Source of the DNA: Sulfurimonas sp.
GTDB taxonomy: Bacteria; Campylobacterota; Campylobacteria; Campylobacterales; Sulfurimonadaceae
Length of the DNA stretch: 52,234 bases
Assembly (NCBI GenBank): GCA_021648405.1
Contig: JAKISX010000004.1
Coordinates: forward strand, 1-52,234
Direction of reading: 5' to 3'
Shown one piece after another: positions 14,896 through 23,553 of the stretch. The notes under the pieces are model-generated. The model did no database searches and was not told the DNA's origin. It saw only the letters and a program-made list of their open reading frames with translations. The number at the start of each line of letters is the position of its first letter. Position 1 is the stretch's first letter. The translations under genes and the position numbers were made by a program.

Positions 14896-17040
14896 CTATC
14901 GTTTTAGCCCTATAAGAGTCTCAAGAAGTTGATCTGAAGTTGTAATGGTTTTACCATTTGCTTGATAACCACGCTGAATAACTATCAGCTGAGTAAGTGC
15001 GCGTGAAAGATCAACATTTGATGCTTCAAGTGCTGCTGCTTGAATAAAACCACGCCCAGCAGTTGCGGCTGTTCCAATAATTGAATCACCTGAATTAGCA
15101 GTTTGAACAAAAATATTACCACCCTCAGTTCCTAAACCCTCATTATTTATGAATTTAGCCATACCAATTTGAGCAAGACCAAATGAGCGACCATTACTAA
15201 ACGAACCAACTAATGTACCACTTTGATCAATTCTAATACCAACTAAATCTCCGCCTGTAAAACCATCTTGAGAGATACCTGATGTAGAAGATGGACTATC
15301 AAAACTTGTCATTCCATCAAATGAATTTGCGGTTCCAAAACTAAGACTTACTTGTTGATCTGGTGCTGAACCATTATTTCCAGTAAAAGAGATATTTGGT
15401 GGGTTGTAAGTTGCTAATGAACCATCATTATTAAATCTTATAGAGCCTGTTTTTTCATTCGTAGGAGCTACCGTATCAATAGTTGCGGGTTGAGGCACTG
15501 ATACAATCATATTCCAAGTAGAACCTGTTGCAGCGTCAACCGCTACTTTTCTAAACTCCATTCTAATAGTATGCTTAGAACCTAGTGAATCAAATATATC
15601 AATTGAACTTGAATGTGTAGCTGCATTAAAACTTTGTGAAAATGCTGTACCACCACTTGCAACTGGAAGAACAGAGTTAAGTGCTGACATATTTCTTATA
15701 AAACGAGGATTTTCTGTTACACCAGGTTCAACTATAGATGTTATTTGTAAATTAACATCATAATCATCAACTGAACCACCAGGGTTTCTTATCTCAAATT
15801 TTCCTTGTTCATTTACTGCAACGGATATGTTTGCAAGGACACCAGCACCACCATCATTATCTTGAGCTTGAACCTCCATCGCATTTCTTAAATCTGCTAT
15901 AGTTGTAAAAGTTTTATCCGCGCCAGCTATAGCTGAAGCACCAGTTGGATCATATCTATATCTATATGCTGTTTCTTCTGCACCAATTGTTGAAGTTGTA
16001 GTAAGACCACTATTTGCATTTCCAAGAGCTGTTAAGCGAATGTTATGAGATGCCGATGCACTTGCGTTTGAGTTTAATAGTGTAATCCTAGAGTTTACAG
16101 CGTCATATGTTGCTGTAATTCCAGTTGTTGCTGTTTGAGCATTTATCGCCGATACATATCTAGCACCATTTTGTGCAGCGGTATTACCAGCTAATGCACC
16201 AGAGGTTGTAATTTGTTGTGTAGTACCATCATCTAGTGTAAAAGTAATATCAAGATCAGCAGCACCCGCAGCTATTGAGTTATTTGCTGCATCTGTCTTA
16301 GATGAAGATTGAAAAGCTATCCAAACACCTTGAGAGCTTTGAAGTGAAAATGCTTCTCCAATCTCGTTAAACATAACCCCTAAATCTCCAGATGCAATTG
16401 CGTTACCATTTGAATCTAACGCTGGTGGTGCTGGAAGCGCTGGTGGTGGTCCAGAAGGCACCTGATAAGCTGAAGAGTAGTTAGTAACAAGTGGCCCAGA
16501 ATTCAGGTTAGATTTTAAAACTACCTCTCCAGAAGCTTGAGCTGGAGTTGTAAGCCCTGGTGGAATATTAATATTGGTAATCGGAGCTGTTGAATCAACT
16601 TTTCCAGTTGCGGAATCTCTTAACCAACCTTGAACAATAAAACCATTATTATCAACAAAATTTCCACCTGCATCAAACTTAAAGTCACCTGCACGAGTAT
16701 ATTTGTAAGTATTTCCGCCATCTGGAGAAACAATATAAAAACCATCCCCTTGAATAGCAACATCTGTATTTTTATCAGAATTTTGAACAGAGCCTTGAGA
16801 AAAAATACGAGTCATTGAACTTACAGTGGAACCAAGTCCAACCTGAACAGGATTTTTACCACCAAGTGCACCTTGGGGAGCTGTAGCTATTGCCTTCGTT
16901 TGAGCTAAAAGATCAGAAAAGTTAGCACGAGAGTATTTAAAACCTATAGTATTGACATTTGCAATATTGTTTGCTTCTACATCCATTGCAATTTGATGTG
17001 ACTGCAATCCAGATACACCAGAGAAAAGTGATTTTAACAT
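14896..17040 (-). CDS. flgE: Flagellar hook protein, long form
   Basis: It starts with the rod/hook motif (SLFSGVSGLQSHQIAMDVEANNIANVNTIGFK) split over D0, and ends with the matching C-terminal coiled coil (LTQLIVIQRGYQANGKTITT). At 714 residues it carries extra surface domains in the middle, like the long hook proteins of Campylobacterota (FlgE2). These domains are rich in Ala/Thr/Asn repeats. It is probably the main hook subunit, polymerising outside the cell after type III export. A sigma-54 promoter lies directly upstream, as expected for hook genes. Confidence 0.93.
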   Translation of the reverse strand: MLKSLFSGVSGLQSHQIAMDVEANNIANVNTIGFKYSRANFSDLLAQTKAIATAPQGALGGKNPVQVGLGSTVSSMTRIFSQGSVQNSDKNTDVAIQGDGFYIVSPDGGNTYKYTRAGDFKFDAGGNFVDNNGFIVQGWLRDSATGKVDSTAPITNINIPPGLTTPAQASGEVVLKSNLNSGPLVTNYSSAYQVPSGPPPALPAPPALDSNGNAIASGDLGVMFNEIGEAFSLQSSQGVWIAFQSSSKTDAANNSIAAGAADLDITFTLDDGTTQQITTSGALAGNTAAQNGARYVSAINAQTATTGITATYDAVNSRITLLNSNASASASHNIRLTALGNANSGLTTTSTIGAEETAYRYRYDPTGASAIAGADKTFTTIADLRNAMEVQAQDNDGGAGVLANISVAVNEQGKFEIRNPGGSVDDYDVNLQITSIVEPGVTENPRFIRNMSALNSVLPVASGGTAFSQSFNAATHSSSIDIFDSLGSKHTIRMEFRKVAVDAATGSTWNMIVSVPQPATIDTVAPTNEKTGSIRFNNDGSLATYNPPNISFTGNNGSAPDQQVSLSFGTANSFDGMTSFDSPSSTSGISQDGFTGGDLVGIRIDQSGTLVGSFSNGRSFGLAQIGMAKFINNEGLGTEGGNIFVQTANSGDSIIGTAATAGRGFIQAAALEASNVDLSRALTQLIVIQRGYQANGKTITTSDQLLETLIGLKR

Positions 17041-17096
17041 TTTAAGTCCTTTGTAATCTACTTAATAAAAGTAAATTATACTTAGTATAGATATAG

Positions 17097-17113
17097 AGCA
17101 TTAAGCGTGCCAA
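17097..17113 (-). promoter_or_regulatory. Sigma-54 promoter for the long hook gene
   Basis: Minus strand TTGGCACGCTTAATGCT, with GG and GC separated by 10 bases as RpoN requires and an almost ideal -24 box. It begins 2 bases after the preceding gene's stop codon and 57 bases before the hook gene start. Confidence 0.85.
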
Positions 17114-17115
17114 CT

Positions 17116-18381
17116 TTATGCATCCATATTAAGAGCTTTTTGCATCATCTCATCAGCTGTTGTTATTGATTTTGAGTTTGAATCAAAAGATCTTTGAAGA
17201 ATTATCAACTCCGTTAAAGCAGTCTCCATGGTTACATTTGAAGTTTCAAGTCTATATGTCATAACATTTGCCCCTATAGTATTTTCACCATTTTCATCTT
17301 TAAATATAATAGCTTCTCCACTGTTTGAACTCTCTCTGAATCTAGCACCTGATGCACGCTCAAGTCCATCATCATTACGAAAATGAAAAACTGCAACTTG
17401 TCCAACAACACTTTGAAAACCATTTGAAAAAGTTGCTATAACTTCAGCATTTTTATTTATATCATAACCAATTAAATCACCACCAATAGTTCCATCAGAT
17501 GATGATGATGATGATGATGGTGCAATATTTGATATTACAGTAACGCCATCATATCCACTACCTAAATTAATCGCAACCTCAGATCCATTATTATTAATTG
17601 TAGTTAAAGTATTTGAGAGCAATTCGCCAGATGAACCAAAAAAAGCTTTGCCATTTTTAGTATCATATGTTATAGTCCCATCAAGGCTCTGAGTAGTTGC
17701 TACCACATCCCACTGATTACCTGGTGCTACTTGGGGGACTGACTTTGTAAATGTAAGTTTTAATTGATTTTTATTACTTTGTGAATCTACTACAGCAGCA
17801 CTTATTGTTCTTATTTCATCATCAGTACCTAAATTTCCTATAAATTTTGCATTAGTAGATGCGATAGGTGGATATGTTAGTGTATTTGGAAAACTTAATT
17901 TTGTTTGTTCTCCAACATTTTTGAGAGCTACTTCATCTAAAATTGATGTTAATGTATTTGTTTCAAAATTTATATTATTGCCCATGCTTCCTAATGCATA
18001 TAAACCATCGGGAGTTACTAAATCTGAATTTTGATCAAATGTAAACTCACCCGCACGAGTGTAAAGATTCTCATCTTTATTTATAACTCCAAACCAACCA
18101 TCTCCCTCTATTGCCATATCAGTACTGCGATCTGAAAGTGCAAATGAACCTTGAGAAAGATCTATAGATGTTGATTGCAACCTTACTCCAACACCAACTG
18201 AACTTGGATTTACAGAGCTTGACATAGTGTTTTGCATATTTTCAAAAAGAGAAGAAAATTCTGCATTATATCCGCGAAAACCTGTAGTAGATATATTAGC
18301 AATATTGTCCGCTACTACATCTATTGCAGATTGACCCGTTTTTAGTCCTGATATCCCTGTATAAAATGCTTGAGTCATCAT
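17116..18381 (-). CDS. Flagellar hook-basal body protein, FlgE family, short form
   Basis: Family signatures appear at both ends: AFYTGISGLKTGQSAIDVVADNIANIST-type N-terminus and ALTELIILQRSFDSNSKSITTADEMM at the C-terminus. At 421 residues it is much shorter than its neighbour and corresponds by position to the flgE downstream of flgD in Campylobacter. A GAT x7 microsatellite (17498-17518) encodes a Ser run near residue 290. It starts 10 bases after flgD in the fliK-flgD-flgE operon. Its division of labour with the long form is unknown. Confidence 0.9.
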   Translation of the reverse strand: MMTQAFYTGISGLKTGQSAIDVVADNIANISTTGFRGYNAEFSSLFENMQNTMSSSVNPSSVGVGVRLQSTSIDLSQGSFALSDRSTDMAIEGDGWFGVINKDENLYTRAGEFTFDQNSDLVTPDGLYALGSMGNNINFETNTLTSILDEVALKNVGEQTKLSFPNTLTYPPIASTNAKFIGNLGTDDEIRTISAAVVDSQSNKNQLKLTFTKSVPQVAPGNQWDVVATTQSLDGTITYDTKNGKAFFGSSGELLSNTLTTINNNGSEVAINLGSGYDGVTVISNIAPSSSSSSSDGTIGGDLIGYDINKNAEVIATFSNGFQSVVGQVAVFHFRNDDGLERASGARFRESSNSGEAIIFKDENGENTIGANVMTYRLETSNVTMETALTELIILQRSFDSNSKSITTADEMMQKALNMDA

Positions 18382-18391
18382 GATGAATCCT

Positions 18392-19057
18392 TTAATATAT
18401 CTCTTTAATATCTTTTATATTAACATATGTTGAACCAACTTTAACTAGAGTTTGGGCACCATCAAATCTAACTGATTCAATTGGATATGCACCCATTCTT
18501 GTAGTTTGAGTAGCCCCACTTTCATCATTATAGCTAGCAGTAACATAGTAAACCGCGCTCCCTGCTGAATCACCATTACTAAGTGTTCCATCCCAATCAA
18601 ACTGATATACACCTGAAGGATTTGGCTCAATTTCCATCGTACTTACAATATTGCCCTCACTATCTAAAATTTCTATATTTCCAGTTGCAATACTCTGTGG
18701 AAAGTAAACTTCAAATGTTGAAATACTACCTTCATCGTGTCCAATGGCATTACTTCCTAAATCAGCTGTTTTACCAATTGCAGCTATTGTAGAAAATTGT
18801 TGCGAACTACCCAATGAAGCAGCTAATCCTTCAAGAGCTTTATTAGTATTTTCAGCAGCCTCTAAAGAAGCTAATTGAGATGTTTGTGTTAAAATCTCAC
18901 CACTGTCCATTGGCTCTGTAGGATCTTGATGCTGGAGTTGAACAAGCAACAATTTCATAAAGTCATCTTTGCCAAGAGCTGTTTTATCTTTTACTTGTGT
19001 TGTTTCTGTATACTTTCCATGTGTTGCTAAGTTTTCACCTACTGAATTAATCGCCAT
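18392..19057 (-). CDS. flgD: Flagellar hook capping/scaffold protein
   Basis: FlgD caps the growing hook. The conserved N-terminal block is present: ALGKDDFMKLLLVQLQHQDP, TEPMDSGE, QTSQLASLEA. An FlgD Ig-like/tudor region follows (EILDSEGNIVSTMEIEPNPSG...YQFDWDG). Length 221 is normal. It lies between fliK and the short flgE with short gaps, in one sigma-54-driven operon. Confidence 0.93.
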   Translation of the reverse strand: MAINSVGENLATHGKYTETTQVKDKTALGKDDFMKLLLVQLQHQDPTEPMDSGEILTQTSQLASLEAAENTNKALEGLAASLGSSQQFSTIAAIGKTADLGSNAIGHDEGSISTFEVYFPQSIATGNIEILDSEGNIVSTMEIEPNPSGVYQFDWDGTLSNGDSAGSAVYYVTASYNDESGATQTTRMGAYPIESVRFDGAQTLVKVGSTYVNIKDIKEIY

Positions 19058-19111
19058 AATATACCCCTTAATCTATTTTGCTAAAGCTGCTAAAATCTCT
19101 AAAAAAGATTT

Positions 19112-20659
19112 TTATGCATAATTAGGAATGATAATCTCTAATGAACTTAAAATTTCTTCATTTTGCTCTTCATTATCAAAGTAATTATATTCTTCATTCG
19201 CTCTATTTTGCTCATTATGAGAATTTTGTTGATGTGAATTATTTGAACTAGAATTCTCTGAACTACTATTAAAATTAAATGTAGCATTATTTATTCCATT
19301 ATTTGCTAGTTGTACTTTTAAATCATTAACATTAAGCGCCAAAGCATTAATAGCTATATTATTTGATGTTATGTTCACATGTAAATTTTTACCACGCTGA
19401 ACTACTGTTAAATCAACTGTCCCAAGATTTTGTGGATTTAACTGAACTTTAATTCTAGTAAATGGAGATTTGTAATCCTCTATAGCAGTTTTTACATCTG
19501 AAGATAAATATTTTATCATCTGCCTAGCTTCATTTAGTTTAACTTCAAAACTATCAGCTTTGTGTATATTTATCTGCTCTGCTTTAACTAAATTATCTGT
19601 ACTTTGTGTACCTGATTCCCCGCGTAGTAATGATTCAAAAGAGGACCCTCTTTGTAAGTTAGCTAAAGGTATCTCATTTGCCATTTTGGGCGCTATAACC
19701 TTTGCTGTATCAACTGAAAAATCAGCTGTTAGCTTTACTGAAGATTGTGCTGGTTTTTCACCACGAAGCAGTAACTTCAAAGTATTGTCTGCCCTTTGTT
19801 TTGGAGTTTTTTCCTCCATTGGCTGGAACTGTTTAGCGAGTACTATTTGCTGTGTAGTTACAATTTCAGCTCTATTTTTAGCTATAAATATTGGTGCTTG
19901 CTTTAAACCATTTTGTAACTTTTCATCTATTCTCTGAGTAGCTTTAATTTCAATTTTTATATCTGCTTTAATGTCTTTTTTTTCATTAACTTCTACACCA
20001 TCAAAAGAATTACTTACTGTCTTTGTAGATTTCTTATCAGATTTAACATCTTGCTTAACCTCTTGTTTAACCTCTAATGTTTCATTTGTATTATTGGTTT
20101 TTAATTGCTCTTTAGTTTTTGGAATATCTACAGAAATTTCTTTAGTTTTAGAATTTGGTTTTATTTGAACTTGCTCTAATGTTATCTTACTTATATCAAT
20201 GTCAAATTTCTTAGCAAGTGTTGCAAGGCCTTTTAGTGTTTGGGGGAGTTCTTTTATTTGCGATTGCTTGTAACCATCACTTTGCAGTATTTGTTGACGA
20301 AGATAATTTTTGGCAGTATTAATTAGTTGCTTAACTTCTTTAGGTGTTAAATTTTGAGTAATTTTTGGATTTAATCCTAAAGGTTCATCTTTTAATTTAA
20401 CATTTTCATTTTGCAAAAGCGATAATAATCCATCTAATTTTTTATCTCCCTTAGATGAATTTTTTACATTTTTTATCTCATTATCTAAAGATAGTACTAA
20501 TGCTCCATCTTGGATAAGCTTTGGCTCTTTTTTTAATTCGCCTTTTATATTAACGCCTTTTAAAAGTTCCCCAAAAGATAATGTTAATTTTTCATTAGGA
20601 GTTGATAATTTTATAGGCAAAATTGTTTTTGCTTCAGCCTTAGAATCAACAAGAATCAT
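19112..20659 (-). CDS. fliK: Flagellar hook-length control protein, FliK-like
   Basis: The long N-terminal part is low-complexity, Lys/Asn/Thr-rich and probably extended, as in molecular-ruler proteins. The C-terminal Flg_hook domain (about residues 395-460) has VQLNPQNLGTVDLTVVQRG and then LHVNITSNN...LKVQLANNGI. A highly acidic Asn/Glu tail closes the protein. It opens the fliK-flgD-flgE operon behind a sigma-54 promoter. FliK proteins diverge fast, so the assignment rests on the C-terminal domain and operon context. Confidence 0.85.
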   Translation of the reverse strand: MILVDSKAEAKTILPIKLSTPNEKLTLSFGELLKGVNIKGELKKEPKLIQDGALVLSLDNEIKNVKNSSKGDKKLDGLLSLLQNENVKLKDEPLGLNPKITQNLTPKEVKQLINTAKNYLRQQILQSDGYKQSQIKELPQTLKGLATLAKKFDIDISKITLEQVQIKPNSKTKEISVDIPKTKEQLKTNNTNETLEVKQEVKQDVKSDKKSTKTVSNSFDGVEVNEKKDIKADIKIEIKATQRIDEKLQNGLKQAPIFIAKNRAEIVTTQQIVLAKQFQPMEEKTPKQRADNTLKLLLRGEKPAQSSVKLTADFSVDTAKVIAPKMANEIPLANLQRGSSFESLLRGESGTQSTDNLVKAEQINIHKADSFEVKLNEARQMIKYLSSDVKTAIEDYKSPFTRIKVQLNPQNLGTVDLTVVQRGKNLHVNITSNNIAINALALNVNDLKVQLANNGINNATFNFNSSSENSSSNNSHQQNSHNEQNRANEEYNYFDNEEQNEEILSSLEIIIPNYA

Positions 20660-20706
20660 CTTTTATCCCTTAATTATCCCTTATTTTAGGAATTTTAGAT
20701 AATAAG

Positions 20707-20723
20707 AGCATTAATAGTTCCAA
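20707..20723 (-). promoter_or_regulatory. Sigma-54 promoter for fliK-flgD-flgE
   Basis: Minus strand TTGGAACTATTAATGCT, with GG and GC 10 bases apart. It shares the -12 region TTAATGCT with the promoter at 17097-17113, and lies 48 bases before the fliK start. Confidence 0.8.
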
Positions 20724-20735
20724 ATTTTTGTCGAT

Positions 20736-21008
20736 ATGGTTCGTATGAGAAAAATTATACTTTTTTTATTTTCAATATCACTCTTTGCACAAGGTCCTTT
20801 TGAAAGTATTACTACGCCACCTCATCAAACTAGCATGTTTAATTCAACCAAAAATGAACTAAATATAAAAGCTAGTGAAAATGAAAAAATAAAATGCAGA
20901 TATGTATGTGATAAAAAGATATATAAAGAGCAGGTTATATCTGATGCTATAACCTTTTATCTTAATTCAAAAGATTATTCGTTTAATTCATATAGCTCAT
21001 CTAAATAG
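20736..21008 (+). CDS. Small secreted hypothetical protein
   Basis: A short Sec-type signal (MRKIILFLFSISLFAQ) precedes a polar 70-residue domain with one Cys pair (CRYVC). ATG 20745 is the more likely start because the signal peptide then begins with MRK; ATG 20736 adds three residues. It diverges from fliK and overlaps the convergent GGDEF-like gene by 34 bases at the tail. Family not recognised. Confidence 0.6.
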   Translation: MVRMRKIILFLFSISLFAQGPFESITTPPHQTSMFNSTKNELNIKASENEKIKCRYVCDKKIYKEQVISDAITFYLNSKDYSFNSYSSSK

Positions 21009-21397
21009 ATTAAATCTTTTTTGCAAAAACGACTTATGCTGTTTTGTAAAAACTCTATAATCTCTTCAGCAGTTTCTCCATCTACTGGATATGAGACTAA
21101 AAAACTATTAAGTTTCCTGCCAAAAAAATCATCAAATTGAGATTTAACTATGTTAGTACCATATTTATCTGTATATGGCAGTACGAAAAAATAATCACCA
21201 TCATGGTTTATGATTGAATCAGAGTTTCTTAAAACATCCCTTAAGCTTGTATCTATCTCATCTTGAGTGAAAGAACTAAAATCACAATATAAAAGAGTAA
21301 AACTCTCTGCACGATTTTCATCAAGTCTCTCAGATATTCCTATGTTTAAACGAATAAGTTGTTTAAAATTTTTATACGAAAAATGTACACCAGCCAT
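20975..21397 (-). CDS. Degenerate GGDEF-like domain protein, 140 aa
   Basis: The fold pattern of a GGDEF domain is visible: FTLLYCDFSSF, then VLRNSDSIINHDGDYFFVLPYTD where the GGDEF signature should be, then a final ILQN-type helix. The signature itself is reduced to HDGDYF, so no cyclase activity is expected. It may be a c-di-GMP or nucleotide binder, or a structural partner. It lies downstream of dnaG on the same strand. Confidence in the family is moderate. Confidence 0.6.
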   Translation of the reverse strand: MAGVHFSYKNFKQLIRLNIGISERLDENRAESFTLLYCDFSSFTQDEIDTSLRDVLRNSDSIINHDGDYFFVLPYTDKYGTNIVKSQFDDFFGRKLNSFLVSYPVDGETAEEIIEFLQNSISRFCKKDLIYLDELYELNE

Positions 21398-21465
21398 ATT
21401 AACTCCTACAAATTAACTTACATTAGTATATCTAAAAAAGTGAAAATTATAAAATAATTAATTTA

Positions 21466-23118
21466 TCAATCATTAAAGGTTACTAGCTCACCATTTTTTA
21501 ATTTAGTTATTTTCCCACGAAACTTGCGAATATAGAAAGCTTTTTCTTCAAAAGAAATATTTGTTTGCAAATTTATTTTTTTTAATTCTCTTTCATAATG
21601 TTTAGTCAAAAATACAATTAGCTCTGCTTGAAGCAATTCATCATTTTCTAAAGCTTTAATGCTCTCATCTATAGAGATTGCCATGAGTTGTGGTTCATCA
21701 AATTTTCCAGAGAGTGCTAAGTAGAGCTCATGCTGATGAAATTTTAACAATGAAGGATCAAGGACATCTAAAATTTGCCTTATCATGTCTGGTTTTTCTA
21801 TTACGGTTTTAATTAAGCTAAGTTCCCACATATCGCGATAACTATTTGATTGTACTGGATCTAAAGTTTGAGTTATGTTAGTTTTGTTTGTTAATCTTAC
21901 GAAAGATGGACTTACTCCAAGCCTTGATGCTAAGTATGACTTATATTGTTCTTGCAAAAGAGGCGATAAAGTTTTTAAATAACTAATACCCTCATTAAGA
22001 CATGCTTCTCTTGCTTTTGGATCATTAAAATCATATAAAGCGATTAACTCATCAAGAACAAATTCTATAAATGCTTTAGTTGATCGAAACATATTTGCTA
22101 ACTCTTCAACTCTTCCCTCTTTTACCATATCAGCGGGGTCTAACCCTTCATTAAAAATAACTACACCGCCACTAAAACCACCAGCACTTAAAAGTCGTGA
22201 TGCCTTAAGTGCAGCTGCGCGTCCTGCTCTATCTCCATCATAAGCCATAACAATTTTTGGTTCACCCTTTCTAAGAAGAGGAAGGTGTTGTTGCGTTAAA
22301 GCTGTCCCTAGAGTTGCTACTGCGTTTGTAAATCCAGCCTGATGCAACATAATAACATCAAGATAACCCTCAGTTATGATAATCTCTTTTGTTTTATGGA
22401 GTGTTTGTTTTGCATGATGATATGCGTATAATAATTTTGATTTATTAAAAAAAACAGTCTCTGGAGAGTTTACATATTTTGCTTGATGATTAGTTATAGT
22501 TCTTCCGCCAAAACCAACGATACTTCCATTTGCTGAATGGATAGGAAAAGTTATACGCTCAATAAAGCGAGCAAAATTTCTTCCCCCATCATATCCTACT
22601 ACACCCATCTCTACAGCTTCATTCATTGTAAACATTTGAGATTTTATATAGTTTATAGTTGAATTGGTATCTGCTGCGTAACCAATTCCAAACTTCTCAA
22701 CTGAAGATTCATATATTCCACGCTCTTTAATATACTCTAAAGCAGTTTGCTTTGATGTTAGTAAATTTTGATAATAATCATTTAATTTATCCATAAGTTG
22801 TGAGCGAGGTTTGTTATGTTTGTTATCTGTATATGTTAAAGTAAAATTATAAATATCTGCAAGCTTTTGTAATGCTTCAGGGTAGTTAAGTTTTTCATAC
22901 TCCATAGTAAATTTAATACTATCGCCACCAGCGCCACATCCAAAACAATGATATATTTGTTTTTGTGGGCTTACAACAAATGATGCTGTCTTTTCATCGT
23001 GAAATGGGCAAGGGGCTTTATAGTTAGCTCCTGCCTTTTTGAGCTCCACATAAGAACCAACAACATCAACAACATCAAGTCGTGCCTTTAGGGCTTCTAT
23101 AGAGTCTTGGCTAATCAT
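21466..23118 (-). CDS. dnaG: DNA primase
   Basis: DnaG makes RNA primers at the fork. The zinc-binding module has C37, H40, C58 and C61 (CPFHDE...YHCFGCGAGGD). The TOPRIM core shows IITEGYLDVIMLHQAG and AYDGDRAGRAAA. The C-terminal helicase-binding domain is shorter and divergent. Length 550 fits Campylobacterota primases. It lies downstream of queF on the same strand. Confidence 0.96.
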   Translation of the reverse strand: MISQDSIEALKARLDVVDVVGSYVELKKAGANYKAPCPFHDEKTASFVVSPQKQIYHCFGCGAGGDSIKFTMEYEKLNYPEALQKLADIYNFTLTYTDNKHNKPRSQLMDKLNDYYQNLLTSKQTALEYIKERGIYESSVEKFGIGYAADTNSTINYIKSQMFTMNEAVEMGVVGYDGGRNFARFIERITFPIHSANGSIVGFGGRTITNHQAKYVNSPETVFFNKSKLLYAYHHAKQTLHKTKEIIITEGYLDVIMLHQAGFTNAVATLGTALTQQHLPLLRKGEPKIVMAYDGDRAGRAAALKASRLLSAGGFSGGVVIFNEGLDPADMVKEGRVEELANMFRSTKAFIEFVLDELIALYDFNDPKAREACLNEGISYLKTLSPLLQEQYKSYLASRLGVSPSFVRLTNKTNITQTLDPVQSNSYRDMWELSLIKTVIEKPDMIRQILDVLDPSLLKFHQHELYLALSGKFDEPQLMAISIDESIKALENDELLQAELIVFLTKHYERELKKINLQTNISFEEKAFYIRKFRGKITKLKNGELVTFND

Positions 23119-23142
23119 AATATGATTATAGCAATATGGTAC

Positions 23143-23520
23143 TTAAAGCTTTGAAGAATCAATCTCTATAATGGTGTGAACATTTCCCCTAGGATTATAA
23201 TCAGCAATAACTTTCATATATTTTGGTTTTAATTTTTTATCAAGTGTCTCATATATTTCATTAGCAGAGTTTTCATGGCTTACATGTTTATCACGAAATG
23301 AGTTAATATATAGTTTGATTGCTTTTAACTCTACTACCCAATCATTGGGTGTATATTCTAAATATATACTCGCATAATCTGGGTATCCACTTCTAGGACA
23401 AAGACATGAGAACTCAGGCAAGGTCATCTTTATAAGATAATCTCTTTTGTGCTCGTTTGGCCAAATCTCTAAATCTTTGTCTATGTCAAATTCATTAACT
23501 ATTTTTTCACCATATTTCAT
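23143..23520 (-). CDS. queF: NADPH-dependent 7-cyano-7-deazaguanine reductase
   Basis: QueF reduces preQ0 to preQ1 in queuosine biosynthesis. The catalytic cysteine lies in FSCLCPRSGYPDYA, and the substrate-binding VELKAIKLYINSFRD and HE segments are present. At 125 residues it is the short unimodular type. It sits between dnaG and a GGDEF/EAL-type gene. Confidence 0.95.
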   Translation of the reverse strand: MKYGEKIVNEFDIDKDLEIWPNEHKRDYLIKMTLPEFSCLCPRSGYPDYASIYLEYTPNDWVVELKAIKLYINSFRDKHVSHENSANEIYETLDKKLKPKYMKVIADYNPRGNVHTIIEIDSSKL

Positions 23521-23553
23521 ATTTACTCCCTTTATATTATAAATATATAGCTA

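Noticed and set aside
17498-17518. GAT x7 microsatellite in the short flgE as a phase-variation switch
   Set aside because: The trinucleotide unit keeps the frame, so changes would only alter a Ser run.
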